The notes below the pieces were generated by a model. That model searched no databases. It was given only the letters and a program-made list of their open reading frames with translations, and was not told the DNA's origin. 64,000 nucleotides of DNA, taken from assembly GCF_016906535.1 (NCBI RefSeq), contig NC_057385.1, forward strand, positions 1,426,001 through 1,490,000, given 5' to 3'. A program made the translations under genes and the position numbers. Source of the stretch: Rhizoctonia solani. Taxonomy: Eukaryota > Basidiomycota > Agaricomycetes > Cantharellales > Ceratobasidiaceae. Shown piece by piece: positions 1-12,600 of this stretch (position 1 is the first letter of the stretch; each line of letters opens with the position of its first letter).

Positions 1-2552
1 GGTGCCAAACACCGAAAGTCCCTGTGCGCCAGTGCTGAACGTCGGGAAGTCAGTCACAACACGTCGTGGAGGCGAAGTAGGGGAGTGGCTCGTTGCGCGT
101 GGTGGGGGGCTAGTAGGCGGGGTACGAGGCGGAGGTGTTGGAGGAGATCGGTAAGTGCGTGTGGTGTATCCCATATTAAGGTATTTGTCAGTGAAACGTG
201 AACCTTTAACCTGTGAATTTGTGTAAGCAATAAGTTTAGCGTTCGCATACAAATAGCAAATTCCCAGTATTGTTTTATTCATCTTCCACCGACCCACCGG
301 CCCATGGGCCACCACGCCTTGAAATCCAAGATATAATAAAACCCACCTTTTTCAAATGCGGTCGAGCATCCTGTATCGTACGTGCATTAGTCCAGACTTG
401 CACGTTGTGCTTGGCTTCGTCCGATTCGCGATAAATGTTCTCGACAACCATTCGCTGTGGTATATTTTGTAATCGATCGAGTCAGGTTGAAATGCGACCG
501 CCGGAAATCGAGAGGAACGAGTCGAGGTAAAAGTATTCAGTCGGAGATGCATTTAGCAAGATCGGGCAAGTCCAAGCAAATCGGGCGTAAGAAGCAACGT
601 GCGCATATACCATGTCCAATCATATTGTAACGAGTCCCAGACGCATCCGGAGCATGCCAGCGGGATGAGCAAACCCACATTCGTTCGTTCAAGTTGATCA
701 TCGTCATGTATCGATGACCCACCACACGTGTGGATCCGCCCAACCACCACAAATATCAGTCGAACAACACGTAAAAAACACGTTGTGGAGCATGCGCCCA
801 CGTTGAGATCGAATGGCGAACGAAGAGTCGGGTATTGCGTAGGTGAAAAATGAAACATAGGCGAGGGTTCGTGTAATCGTTTATGGTTCCAATCATTCGA
901 GTAATCACGTATCATGCCGTTGATTGTGCGTGTACCGTGCCGGATTATTGAAATAATCGCGCATTATACCAAATTATTGAGACAGTTGAATGATGTCCGA
1001 ATTATCCCAAATGATCGTATATTGATCAATCGACGAAGTCACCGGGTTGTAAGTAGAACATTCATAAAAAATTGCTCCCACGAACGCACCTTAACACCAT
1101 CTCCACGTAATAACAGTTTTTCGTGCAGCTCCCGTGCAACATCGTCTACAGATTGCTGACCTCCAAGAATCCTGGGAAGAGTTATTCGTTAGTTTTGGAT
1201 CCGTAAATGCATGGTTTAAAACAAATAAGGCCAAAAATAAAATGCGTGTGTTTCTTAGATTATGCGGAATATGGGGGTGACCTATGGATTAAACAATCAA
1301 GGTCACCGCCACGGATCATTGATACGATTGCACGGATACCCCCAACTGTATCCGATTGATCGATATTGGGTAAGGCTCGGTCAGATATCAGCCATGGGTA
1401 CCCCAACGCACAACTAAGACCCAATTGCAAAGTAGATCAATACCAATCATGAGCTTGGAAGCGCCAAAGCCGACGCGACCGAAAGCGTAACCCAATTGGC
1501 CAAATCGGGAAAGCAGTGCTCTGCCGTGACTGAGGTTCGGACACTGCCCATACGTTGAACTCAGGGAGATAGGTATGGTAGAAGGTATCGACGCGAGCCG
1601 AACAATTTCGCGAGAGAGAAATTCGAAGAAAAATAGGGCTGGAGTTCCAAAACGTACCGTTCAGCCACAGCCGCTCCAACCTCTCTAATTAACCGTTCCA
1701 TATCCAAATTTTCCAAAACACTGCCAATAATCGCGCGCGAGAGGAGTGAAGCCGTTGTCAACCTGTTGACACATTAATACCGAATGACCGCAGTGAGTCA
1801 ATTCGAACGCACGGAACCATGAGACCAGAAGTGATGGATGTGAGAGCGGTGTAAAAGTCATTAGCGTGAGCGTAGCCTGAGAGAGCTGGCTCGCATGCAA
1901 CAAAGAACTACAAGATTGTTAGTAGTCGAAAATAATAAGAATGTAATGAACGGACGAGAACAATACCGCGCTGGGCGAGTTCACGCGCAATAACAAGCGG
2001 GTCGTGTCCATCGGGTGACCCCGCATCGAAGCCTAACACCTTCAAGTCAATCAAAAAGCCAAAAATCCACGATCCAACTCACCATCTCCGTACTCCCCAA
2101 TCCCATGAGGTGGAGCATCGGCAATAAGTACAATCATTTTACTGGCAGTCGGCCTCCAATCCAGATTCAACGCATCCCACAAGCTAGCAGTAACTGCCTC
2201 GGGCCCATCTCCGCCACCACTCGCATACAGCGTCTTTAGGTTCTCGTGCACTTTTCCGATATCAGATGTGAATCCGAAGTTTTTGGTGACATAGGTATGA
2301 TCTTGAGGAGGGTGGTCTCTGAATGCGATGAGTCCTACGCGTAAATCTTCGGCTGAAGCGAGTCCGCCGTGGGAGATGATGTCTGCGCAGATACGCTGAA
2401 TATGCTCAGTTGAATGGGTAATGTAAGATCCTTGTGAGCCAGTAGCGTCTTGGATAAAGACGAGGTCTCTGCTAGAGGTTAACATGTGCATATAGACAGA
2501 CATATTGAACTCACAGCATCTTGCGATCGGGCGAGTGGGATTCGACGTCCAT
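1..2552 (-). CDS. vWA-domain protein, 3' end beyond left edge
   Basis: A fungal von Willebrand factor A protein resembling the vWA part of vwkA-type proteins; function unknown. The start at 2552 is chosen because its short exon (2552-2515) splices in frame (CT|A) onto DLVFIQDATGSQGSY, a MIDAS-like first strand in which DATGS stands for DxSxS. The vWA core follows (LRVGLIAFRDHPP, SKMIVLIADAPPHG, SPDGHDPLVIAREL, FFVACEPALSGYAHA). Further exons carry LENLDMERLIREVGAAVAER, then SVDDVARELHEKLLLRG (1171-1090), VVENIYRESDEAKHNVQVW (454-347) and GSRFTDKYLNMGYTTRTYRS followed by a proline-rich tail (210 to the edge). I joined these exons by canonical splice sites with matching phase. Two introns (1657-1172 and 1089-455) are about ten times longer than usual for this window. 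It shares a ~140-base divergent promoter with the F-box gene. Family assignment is firm, function is not. Confidence 0.8.
455..1089 (-). other. long intron of the vWA gene (635 bases)
   Basis: This intron lies between the LHEKLLLRG exon and the VVENIYRES exon. It has GT at 1089-1088 and AG at 456-455, and both flanking exons are in phase 0. The contents are AT-rich with a short perfect inverted repeat at 943-958. Open frames inside it show no recognisable domain. A second long intron (1657-1172, 486 bases) lies just upstream in the gene. Confidence 0.6.
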
Positions 2553-2693
2553 GGTGTGGTGGTCAGGTGTGCAATAGAGGTAAAGGGTCCAATGTCGTTA
2601 TTCACAGAGCACGTGCAGCGCTCCAAGGGTAGCTAGGTTCGATTGGCATTCACATAATCCGCTCTTGACTCTTTCCTTACTTCTGTCGGCGTT
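2553..2693. promoter_or_regulatory. short divergent promoter, vWA / F-box
   Basis: About 140 bases separate the minus-strand vWA start codon (2552) from the first candidate F-box gene start (2694). Any promoter must therefore be bidirectional or overlap the coding ends. No TATA box is obvious. This is inference from gene arrangement. Confidence 0.4.
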
Positions 2694-5600
2694 ATGCTGC
2701 AGCACGACGCGGTCCAGGCCGTGCTTGATACGATACTCTTGCATACACCCAACTCCCTTGAAGCCAGTATGCACTCCTCGATGCAATTATTTCAGCTCTC
2801 TGTCTCCAATTGGTCCGTGTTCAGGCTGTTTTGTCCGCACGAGCACCGATATCACGACTTCCCGACGATATTTTGACACAAATATTTACTTATGCTGCCC
2901 ATCCTTCCTCGATGTATGCAAGCACGAGCACAACATCGATCGCCATAGCCGGAACGAATCGCCATTGGAGAACGCTGGCTCTGGGCCATCCAGCACTATG
3001 GACGCGTGTAGATTTAAGGCATCCAAGTGCACCTCATGCATTGACTTACTCTCGTAGACTTGGGCTCGAAGTTCGTTTGATGCACCGTTGTGGAAGACGC
3101 ACGCGATGCTCCACTCTCGCGAACTTTGGCCCCACACGTCAACCGAGTCAAGCAGCTCTGGATACAGACCGCCTCGGTCCATACTGAAGCATTTTTGAAA
3201 TCCATCGCGGGAGGCAAAACCAGCCAGTTGGAGCGCCTAGTCGTCACCGGTCGATACACGGATGACCACCCCCTCGAACTTCCGCCAAATTTATTATCGA
3301 GACTCAAACATCTCAGTTTGACCCATGCATTTCTGGCTCCCACACCCGTGCCCACCAACCTACTATCACTGTCGCTCAAACCACCCCCTGGTGCGCCTCC
3401 ATTACCCCTATCAACACTCACAGCTCTTCTCAAGGAGAGCCCCAACCTGACGGACCTCTCGTTGTTTGGCAACGCCGTACCGATATACAAACCAGGAGAT
3501 CCGCAACAGGAACGCATAGATTTGAGCAAACTAAAGACGTTGAAAGTTGCGAGTGTAAATCCCGTACAAGTACGTGTCATACAGTCACTTTGTTCCAATA
3601 CGCTCATGTTGTTTACATTTGTAGGCAGCATGGTTGTTGTTCCACATCTCCCACCCATCAGGCACCCTCCTTACCCTCGACCTTGAGCCCTCCCGCCCGC
3701 TTCGAACTATCTCATTCGACCGTCCTCGCGCGCCTGACTTTTCGCGCCCTCGACCCCCAGGCGAACTCGAATCGTACTATGCAGTGTTGACTATGTTCAG
3801 AGGTGGCGCGATCCCGCTCGAAACCATCACCCTTGGACCAGCAATTTCTGAGAGTAAACAACAGCAGGTGATCGAGGTGAAACAAGTAGGAGACGGAAAG
3901 CAGCAAGACACGGTTCAGGAAGAGGAAATAACAACCGAGAAGCTTTCTGCTCAGTATACTTCAAGCACATCCACACTTTCTCTTGCGGCTGGTTCACGCG
4001 CAACAGAGGCTTTGGCACGATTACTCTCCACTCCCGTCCAAGGGGTATCCAAACTCTGCGTGAACGGGCTCAAACTTAGCTTAGAGAGATTGGAAGAAGT
4101 GAAGAGGGGTGGGGAAGAAGGATGTCAAATCAGAACCATCGAGATTCGTGCGTGTTCGTTGCCCATTTTGCAAAAAGGCGAACGACCTCGCACAAACGAA
4201 TTTAACGGAGAGAGACCGAGAAGGGGCCCACCACCTCCTACGCCGTCCCAGACGTCTCCCACCTCCGGACCGGGGCAAAATCCCACATCCGTTCCACAAG
4301 CACAGCCCTCGACCTACTCAAGCCCCAAATCCAACACCCTCTCCCCTCCTCAGCCCCAGCCAGCCAATTTTTCAAACCCGTACTCGTCCACTGGATTCCC
4401 AACACCCTCTCCCGGCTCTGCTACGTTCCTTCCGGCTGCTACAACAACAGGATACCCAACCCCCGCTCCTCAACATTCGAACTTCCCGATCTGGACCCCG
4501 TACACGGCCAGTCATGAGCTGACCACACCCGTGAGTGCGGGTGCGTTTATGCCATTTTACGCGAGTGGGCATGCGGCGGGGGCTTCAACGGCGTGGGCGG
4601 GAGATTCGATTCAAACGGAACAGGTTCAAACGGCGACACGTTGAATTCGCCTCTTTCTTCCGAGGGGGGCACAACCACCACGGGCACCGCCGTCCCCGAA
4701 CAGGAACCCGACGTCTCCAATACCGAAATCGACCCGAACCTTTCTTCGTCCACGCACAGCGCACTGTCCGGATCCGTACATAGCACGTCTGGGGACACGA
4801 CTCTGGCTAGTATCGCTTCTTCCGAAGACGCGAATCACCTAGAGGACGAGCAGGCGGATGAAGGAGAGGGCAACGAGACGGGATCTGAGATTTCGGATAC
4901 CGACGCGGTGGTCAATCTAAACGCGACCGAAGCTGTCGGGGAGCGGAGGAGGAGCTCATTGGGGAACAAGGGCCGGCCCGGGAAACTGAGGGATGATATC
5001 CTTGCCAAGCTGAGAGAGGACGTACTGGGGAAAGCTCGAGAGGATGTTGGGAAGACTCGGGCTGATTCTGCTGGAAAGTCGCGAGAGGCAGATAAGGCTC
5101 GTACTAATGCCGGAAGTGACAAGAACCTAGGTGGGGGAAGTAGTACTGCAGGGACTGTTGGGACGGGAGGCGGATCTGGGTCGAGTACGCCGATGGCGTT
5201 TGCAACTCCAGCCGCCCAGATTCGGGGGCTACCAGGTGGTGCAAGTCAAGTCAATGACGTGAATGGTGGAGTTCATGTCAGTGGTACAACTAGCACAGTG
5301 CAAACCAATGGAACACAGACTAATGGTCTCAACACGACCAAACCTCTATTACCCAGTGCGACCAGTGCACCCCTTCTTTCTACCACCGCCCTACCTACGA
5401 TCCCCAATACAGTTCAACCGCAACTCAGCCGTGTAGCCACAGCTCCTCAATTGGACCAACTGAAGCTTAAATCCAACCACCTCCGCCCGAGCAACTCTTC
5501 TTCCAGCCTCCGTAAGCCGCTTGGTTTCGCGCCGTACGCGAGCAGTGTGGCCGTTACTGGCTTTGGGATCGAAACAAACGTTGCAAGCACAAATACGCGC

Positions 5601-5984
5601 GCCCCTCTCCGTTCACCCACATTCCCGTTCTCCACCCAACCTTCGTTCCATACGCTTCGACACCCCGGTGACCCCGACATCCGACTCCTAACCATCCTCT
5701 CGTTCCACATGCCCCAACTTGAAGAATTGCGAATTGTACGAAGCACAATCCGAGGTGCGGCGCTGATCAAGTTTATCGAGTCGAGGAATAATTGCTCCGA
5801 AGAAGACGATGGGAGTGATTCGGACTCGGAGAGTGGTAAGGCGGGACCTGGGACCCCGATTCTGATGCTGGAGTTGGTTGAGTGTCCATATGTGAGTGCG
5901 GAGCATGTGAGGGTGCTTCGTGAGAGTGTGGATGATGTACGGTGGAAAGCGTATACGTACATCGGAGTTGCTGGAGGGGTGTAA
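2694..5984 (+). CDS. F-box-like protein with long disordered middle
   Basis: An F-box-like domain opens the protein (PISRLPDDILTQIFTYAA, then TNRHWRTLALGHPALWTRVDL, about 2840-3030), as in the large Agaricomycete F-box families that act as SCF ubiquitin-ligase substrate adaptors. Leucine-rich segments follow (LLSRLKHLSLTHAFL; SPNLTDLSLFGNAVP), then an intron (about 3568-3620), and then roughly 550 residues rich in Ser, Thr, Pro and Gly (4200-5600). A final LRR-like tail follows (MPQLEELRIVRSTIRGAALI; LMLELVECPYVSAEHVRVL) and the stop is at 5982-5984. The start is uncertain: 2694 needs a very short intron to reach the F-box frame. The frame changes near 3085 and again near 4590-4640 with no plausible intron, so at least two single-base indels are present. 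The target is unknown. Confidence 0.72.
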
Positions 5985-6682
5985 CTGTGCGACTGGATCG
6001 TCCAAGTATAAAAACCGTAGCTCAAGGGTCATTTAATTTCCATGAACGAATCAACTCACGGCCTAATGACTTTCACGTTGCATTATTTTGCTTTTCTTTC
6101 TTTCTTTCTTCCTTTTCCCTGACATGACTATATTCATATACGCCTTATATCTTATTACACATACCTTGATTGTGACGACCAATCCTACGACTTTAACGAT
6201 GTGTTTTTTGTGTTGTTGACGGTTGTATTTGTTCGTACCTGTGTATGTATATGCGCCGTAGCTTGTTTGTTGATGATACACTGTAGATACAACGGATGAT
6301 ATTCGTTTTAGTTATGTGTATACTGATATGACATAAGAACTTGTGCAAATCGTTGTATCAAATTAAATTAGCCGTGTAGGTGATCTGAGTAATCCAATGT
6401 GTCACAATGCATACAATCATGCGCATACATACGGGCAGTGTCCGCCGTTATTCGCTCTAGCTGGCTTGGGGCCCCTTCAATTTGGCCACCCTGAATTTCT
6501 AGCGTCATGATATGATAAAAATTTATTGGACAAAGTGATGTGGAAATAGGGATATTTTAAGCTAGAAGCGGAAACAAAACAGCAAAGACATTTTGAGCTA
6601 TTCAATAGCGGACGAACACTACAAAATCCTAACTTGAAACTTTAGCCGAAAAGTCCATATCATTTGTCATGGTTGAACTCAC
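5985..6682. other. intergenic, convergent 3' ends
   Basis: About 700 bases lie between the stop of the F-box gene and the stop of MDN1. The stretch is AT-rich, has a pyrimidine-rich CTTT tract near 6091-6112, and no convincing coding sequence. It presumably holds both 3' UTRs. Confidence 0.5.
6091..6112 (+). repeat. (CTTT)n microsatellite
   Basis: A short tract of CTTT units lies just downstream of the F-box gene stop. It reads directly in the sequence and has no evident function. Confidence 0.8.
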
Positions 6683-9600
6683 CTAATCCTCAGATATACG
6701 TTCAAAGAATTGTCGGAGTGTTCCGGCCAAGACGGAAGGCAGCGCGTCGACGTCGCGGAGAACCACAAAGTACCGGAACGGGAACGAATCGAGATAACGC
6801 TCCATTTGAATATCCATCTTACCGTTGACCATCTTGATAGTGGGCTGCAACATCGATACGATTGAACTTTCCTGGGACCCATTGCTAGCCGGAGTATCGA
6901 CAACCACAAAGACCACCATTACTCGCTCCTCTTCAGCTCGTCGGAGAACGGTCCGCAAGCGCTCATGGTCCTGGCAAATCCCGTCGGAAATTACGATTTC
7001 AAGCTGCCACAGGTCGGCGGAGGATGAAGTGTTGCTGCCTTCCCTGGCCGAGCGGAGCACGTCCAGACTTGATTCGACCAACCGGAGCACATCCGTTGCG
7101 GGCTGGTTAAATGTGAACTTGTTGAGCGCAGCACCACCTTGAAGCACGCCTGCACCGAACTCATGCACCACCTCCATTTCACGACCGAATCTGGCCAAGG
7201 CTAGTTCACCAACTTCGAGCTTCTCAAGCGCCCGCGCGACAAGGGCCAAAGCCTGGCGTGTCAAGTGGATTGTGTGCGGCTCCCGGGCCATACTGCGCGA
7301 ATCATCGACGGCGAGTAATACTTGGTACTCTCGTGCAGCCGGACGGGTACGACGCAACCAGATCTTGTCCCGAGTAAAGTCTGAAGCAACATAAGGTACG
7401 AGTTTCTTCATATTCAATCGTTTGCCCGTTCTGAAGTCCCCACGCAATCGCGTCGCACGGGTTGGTGCTAAAATAAGCCGCAATTGCTCGCATAGTGCAT
7501 GGGATGAATCTTGCGTAAGGTTCTCGTACAGCCGCCAAATTTCTTCGGCATCTTTGACGGTTTTACCACTGGCTTGCCATTCGGCAATAGTTCTCTCTAC
7601 CATGGCAGAATCAAGAGGTACGTTTTCCTCAAGCTCGACTTCTCGCTTGGTGCTCGTCTCGGAATTCGTAGCCAGATTATCCATAGGACCATGCATTGGG
7701 TGGCTCAATTCCTCAGCGGTAAGTGCGGCCTCAAGGGAATGATTTCGAGGTTCAGCTGGCTCTTGTTTGACGTTGCTGGGAGCTACGGGATCCATTTCTA
7801 TGTCTGCATCAACGGTACGGTCGTCTTGGGGTACTCCCTGAGTGTCTTCATCAATTCGGAGGTCTCGTAGTTTGGCGGTCTCATCAACCTCATTTGAGGG
7901 TCCTAAAGCCTGCATTTCTTGATCGTCATCCTCATTTTGCATGTATTCCACCTCGGCGGCGTCTTGAACAGGTTCAGGTTGTATGGACGGAGCATTTTGC
8001 CTATTAAGAATCTCGTCGACGCGTCGTTGGATTTCTTTCGATGCATCACCAAGGCTCCTGAGTGGGTTTGGTAGCTCTTGTTTGGGAGGTTTCTCTTGTC
8101 GCTGTGATGTACCTTGGGGCCGAGTTTGAATGTCACTTCCTCCTGCAGTTGGGTCGGTCGAATCGTTTTCTACAGCCGTACTAATGCACAGCATTAGTAT
8201 CGTTATTAAGAAATAGACGTAAAACTCACTCAGTTTTGGTTTCTGGTGTGTGCTCCCCTCCTGGATCATACTCGTTCTGATCACTGACCGCCCCGTCATT
8301 GCTCCTGCCTCGATCGGCACCCGAGCTAACCTGGTTGTCGAGCCCAGATGCATCGGTATCTTGGTTGTCTCCTCCTTCGATGTCTTGACGTCCCGGATTG
8401 TGATCTCGTTCCTCATCGCCTTTCTCTTTGTTGTCGCCCGGAATTGTCTGGTCTGCTTCGAAGTTCGGATCTGCCTCAGTCGCATCGTCGGTGGTCGCCT
8501 GGGAAGTTGGATCTGGTTCATGGCTCTCGTCATGGTTATCGGCCGATTCATCCACCGATTCACCGTCCCCCATTATGGTGTCTTCATCTCCAATTCCATC
8601 TTCGGTGTCATTAGCTTCTTTGTCATCACTCGGTCCAAGGTCGATGTCGTCGGGGAGATCAAGCGTGTTGGCTTCTGGGACAAAATCATCCATTTTCCTT
8701 CCATCTGAGACTTGCTCCGTCTGTTCTTCCATTCCTTCGCTTCGGCTTCCTCTTCCACCTTGTCGTCCTCAGTAGGCTGTTCTGATTCATTGACTCTAGA
8801 GCTTTCTTTCGACTGTTGTGGCTTGTCTTCCTTGGCGGCTGTCTGCGATTGCTCGTTGGATTGTGCAGTCTTATCTTCTCCCGCTTGATCTTGCCCCTCT
8901 GGTTTCTCTGAAGCGGTCTCGTCGTTCCATAGCTTTTCGTCGACAATGTTGGAGTTGGCGGAATCAAGTTCTTGGATTCGCTCTTCAGGATCACCCTCGC
9001 TTCCCGATTTGGACCCGTCGTCTTCATCTTCATCATCGCTGCTGACATCTTCCATCTCCCCTGTGAAGTCTTCGCTCATTTCAATTGCGTCTTTGTTTTC
9101 CCCATCCTCGCCGTTCTTGCTTCCTTTTTCACCAGAATCATTTTCGCCTTTCAGCCCTTCGACTTGCGACTCGTCCCCGATCTGGTTGCTAATGTTCTCA
9201 GCGCCGGATCCTTCGCCCATACCGGTCCCTTCTGTAAGCTCCTGGCCTCCTTTGCTGTTGTCGCCTTCATCCTCAATATCTGGAGGTCTGCAAAAGCCCT
9301 TTTGCATGATATTTCGAACTGTAGAGGCCAAGGTTATAGTAAGTCGTGAGATTGAGCCGAGCCATGAGAGAGTTTCAGCTAAGCCATTGCGAGCTAAGTT
9401 CGTGTAGACTTGGAGGAAGGGCGCAAGGCGATCGATAGAGTAGGCTATTTGGTCCCCGTTCATACACGCTATTCTCCTCACGAATAGTCCAAATGCTTGT
9501 TCGATGTCAGGAATTCCGAGCACCGAAGTAATCTTCCGAGTATGTTCGACAGCAATCCGAATAGCTTTGTCTGGGATTTCTTCTTCGTTTAGAAGCGCCA

Positions 9601-12600
9601 TAGTCAGGTTTTGGCTCGTAACGATTGTCTGCATTCCAGTCAAAAGTTTGCTAATAATTTCGTCTACGGAAGGCAGTGTTTCGTCTGGCCTGGGTTCAGG
9701 ATAGTCCAGTGGCACAGGGACCTCTAGTGACTTTAGCCAATCGCATATAGGTTGGAACAATCGTACTGGAATGGAAGGATCGTTGCTGATACGGCCAAAC
9801 GTCGCTTTGATATCCGAAATGAAGACCCTCGCATTGTCAAAGACCTTTGCCTCTCCTATAGCTGGAGGTAAGCATTTTGTGAACCTTTCATGTCGAAAAC
9901 TTACCACGCGTCCATATTGGGATCTCTAATAACGTACCACGCTTCTTGAGGCTTGTTATTGAGGTCAGAATCTCCGCCGATTCGGTCGTCGCGTTTTCTA
10001 GGACTTCTCTGATAGTGACAGGGACATCTGAGGTATCGGCTACCGAGTGGAATCGGGAAATATCTTTGACCAGCTCGGCCAAAGATGCGTGGATTTCAGC
10101 CACTGTTGCCTGGATCGAATGGACCGAGCCAAGGGACTGCTCGCCAACACTGGCTACTGGATCGCCTCCGTTTATCAAAGCGCGGATGCCTACAATGCGT
10201 TCTAATCGTTCACAAATCCGGCTATACGCTACCAGTGAAGTTTTCAGACTATTCCAAAGGATTAGTTTGGATGGGTTGTTTATGCTACAAGACTTACATC
10301 TTTCGTGCCTCGATTACATGTGAAAACGACGACTCGACTAAGTTGCAGGCTCGCTGGAAATCCCGAGTCGAAACATCAGGGTGGTGGCGAGGGAGAGCGG
10401 CTCGCATCTCAGGCAGAGTTTGCAATAGTCTCGAAAATTGGAGATTACTTTTCGATATAGCCTCCGAAAAAAAGTGCCCGTGATCTGGGTTGACGTAGAG
10501 TGAGAGAAGGAATGCACGATCTTCATGTTGTATGAACGTATCAGTAGTGATGGCACCTGATAGGCCAAGTCTCTTGAGTTCTTTAAGGAGTTCGCTCCAA
10601 GCGCGCCGTTTCCGCGAAACCAATGCCTTGATATGTCGCGCCCGTGCTCCTGACTCTGGTACTGGTACATCAGCCAGTTCCTTGGCCCCAGAGATGATAC
10701 GAGTAGTCAAGTCATGAATGAGTTCCGTTGCTTTGTTGAATACAAGCTGTTTCCCTAAGCCCCCGGCATATCCTTGGTATTTTTCGAGTGCGAGCAGAAG
10801 GTTGATGTTTTGAAGCGAGCTGGATGGTTCGGTTGCAAGTTGAGTAATAGGTAGGACCTCTAACTCAGGGAAGTGGCTACCGACGGTGTTGTTACCAGAG
10901 GCTGAGAGATCATTTGGCTCTGCGGATGAAACGAGATCGGAGACCGGTTGTCGGATAATTTCACGGAACTTTCGGATACACTTGTACAGGACATGATGGG
11001 TTTTTTGGGCGCTTTGTTTCAACGCGTGGACATTAGTATCTTTCCAGCTTGCAAGCTTGATGAAATCTTTAATGTCCTTGTCAAGGGTAGCCCTTTGTTT
11101 CTTCAAAGATTCACGAACAAGTGGAAGTAATGCGAGATACTGGACACATAAGCTCTTCACAACATCCGAAACTTTCGAGAACGACTCAAGTGAAATGGAG
11201 TCTTCCGAAAGTTGCTTTGTTAGCTCAGCGAATGATCGAAGCAGAGTCAAGCGGCATTCGAACTGCCCCAGTGGACTTTGTGCGAGGTAAGAGTCGAGGA
11301 GAGGGACAAGTTGTTGCAAGTGGTTGGACACTTTTATCTGGTCACCTTCAAACGATGCAATGACGCCCACTATAGACTCATACAGCCTGGGCCACCAGGA
11401 AGATACGGAGTTCGCAGATGAAAGAAGTTCCCTGTCCAAGAGAGTCGACCAGGACTTCAATTCGATTTGTCGCCAGTCGATAATAAGGTCGGTGAGCTGC
11501 TGCTGTTGCCCCTTTAATGAGTTATCTTTGTTCGGGTATGTCTCCCAGTCAGCCGTATGGAGCAAGAGTTGTTCCAGGGCGGAGAGAACCTTTGCAAGAG
11601 GCGTGTTGAGTCGTAGCTGCTGAATCGCTTGGCACCTTTCCTGCAAGTGCTGCAGGACCATCTGATCCGGCCATTCGACAATCAGAGTAGCCAAACGTGC
11701 ACAGAAGTCATCAAGTAATCGAGCTGCTTTATTCATCTCTAGGGCACTGTAATCTTGGTAAAAGTTGAAATCTGCACTCATGCTTGATTCTAGGTGGTTC
11801 CTCGACGATCGGAGCATTTCCATCTGACGCGAAAATCCTGCGGCATCGACGGATGTGTCCAATGAGCCTCTATAATTTTGAACAATTCTCGCTAGATGGC
11901 GATCGGCCAGTCTCGAGTACGTGGAGTAGATATGTAAAGAAGCCTGTTGTGAATCAGATTGCAGCATTGCCCAAGAATTATGGAGTTGATAGATATCTTC
12001 GATGTCCTTCGTCGTCACAGACATAATACTGCGAACAATTTCGCGAGCAGTATGTGTAGCTGAGGGAGTCGTGTCGTCCAAAATATCACCAAACGATGGG
12101 AACAGCTCGTTGAATTCCCTCTCCATTTCTATTTCTTCGCTTTCTCCTGCACTATCAAGCTTGTTCGGCTTGTATAAGCTCCTAGCATCTTCTTCTGCGC
12201 GAGCTTCCCGAGCCTTTTGAGATAACCAGAGATCCAGGAAAGAATTGTAGAGTTTTGTTAGCGGCCGTAGGGCGAGACGGGCATCTCTTGAACACATTTT
12301 GAGAGCAATAATGCCGAGATCTGGGCAATAATCCACTCAGAACTAGAAACGGCAAGGGGAACAACAGGAGAAACGGTAGCCACATCGAGTTTAAGGATAG
12401 CGTGAGCTGATCTGATCGAGGGACGTTGAAGCAAGGATTGTGTAATCGCAGAGACGTCCGATCGGTTACTTTCCGTTTGTGCGATTGAAGACGCATATAG
12501 TCGGAGACCAAGCTTCAGTTGCTGTAGTGCGTACTCAAGTGGGGCGACAACATCGGAGAGAGTGGGATAGTTTTGTCGAAGTCGCTGTAAGAAATTAGCC

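Noticed and set aside
553..1159. Small proteins on either strand at 553-915 and 914-1159
   Set aside because: They fall within a long intron of the vWA gene and have no recognisable features or splice context.
8250..9407. Long plus-strand frames opposite the MDN1 acidic region
   Set aside because: They are mirror images of the Asp/Glu-rich coding sequence, rich in Ser, Leu and Phe, and have no domain or splice logic.
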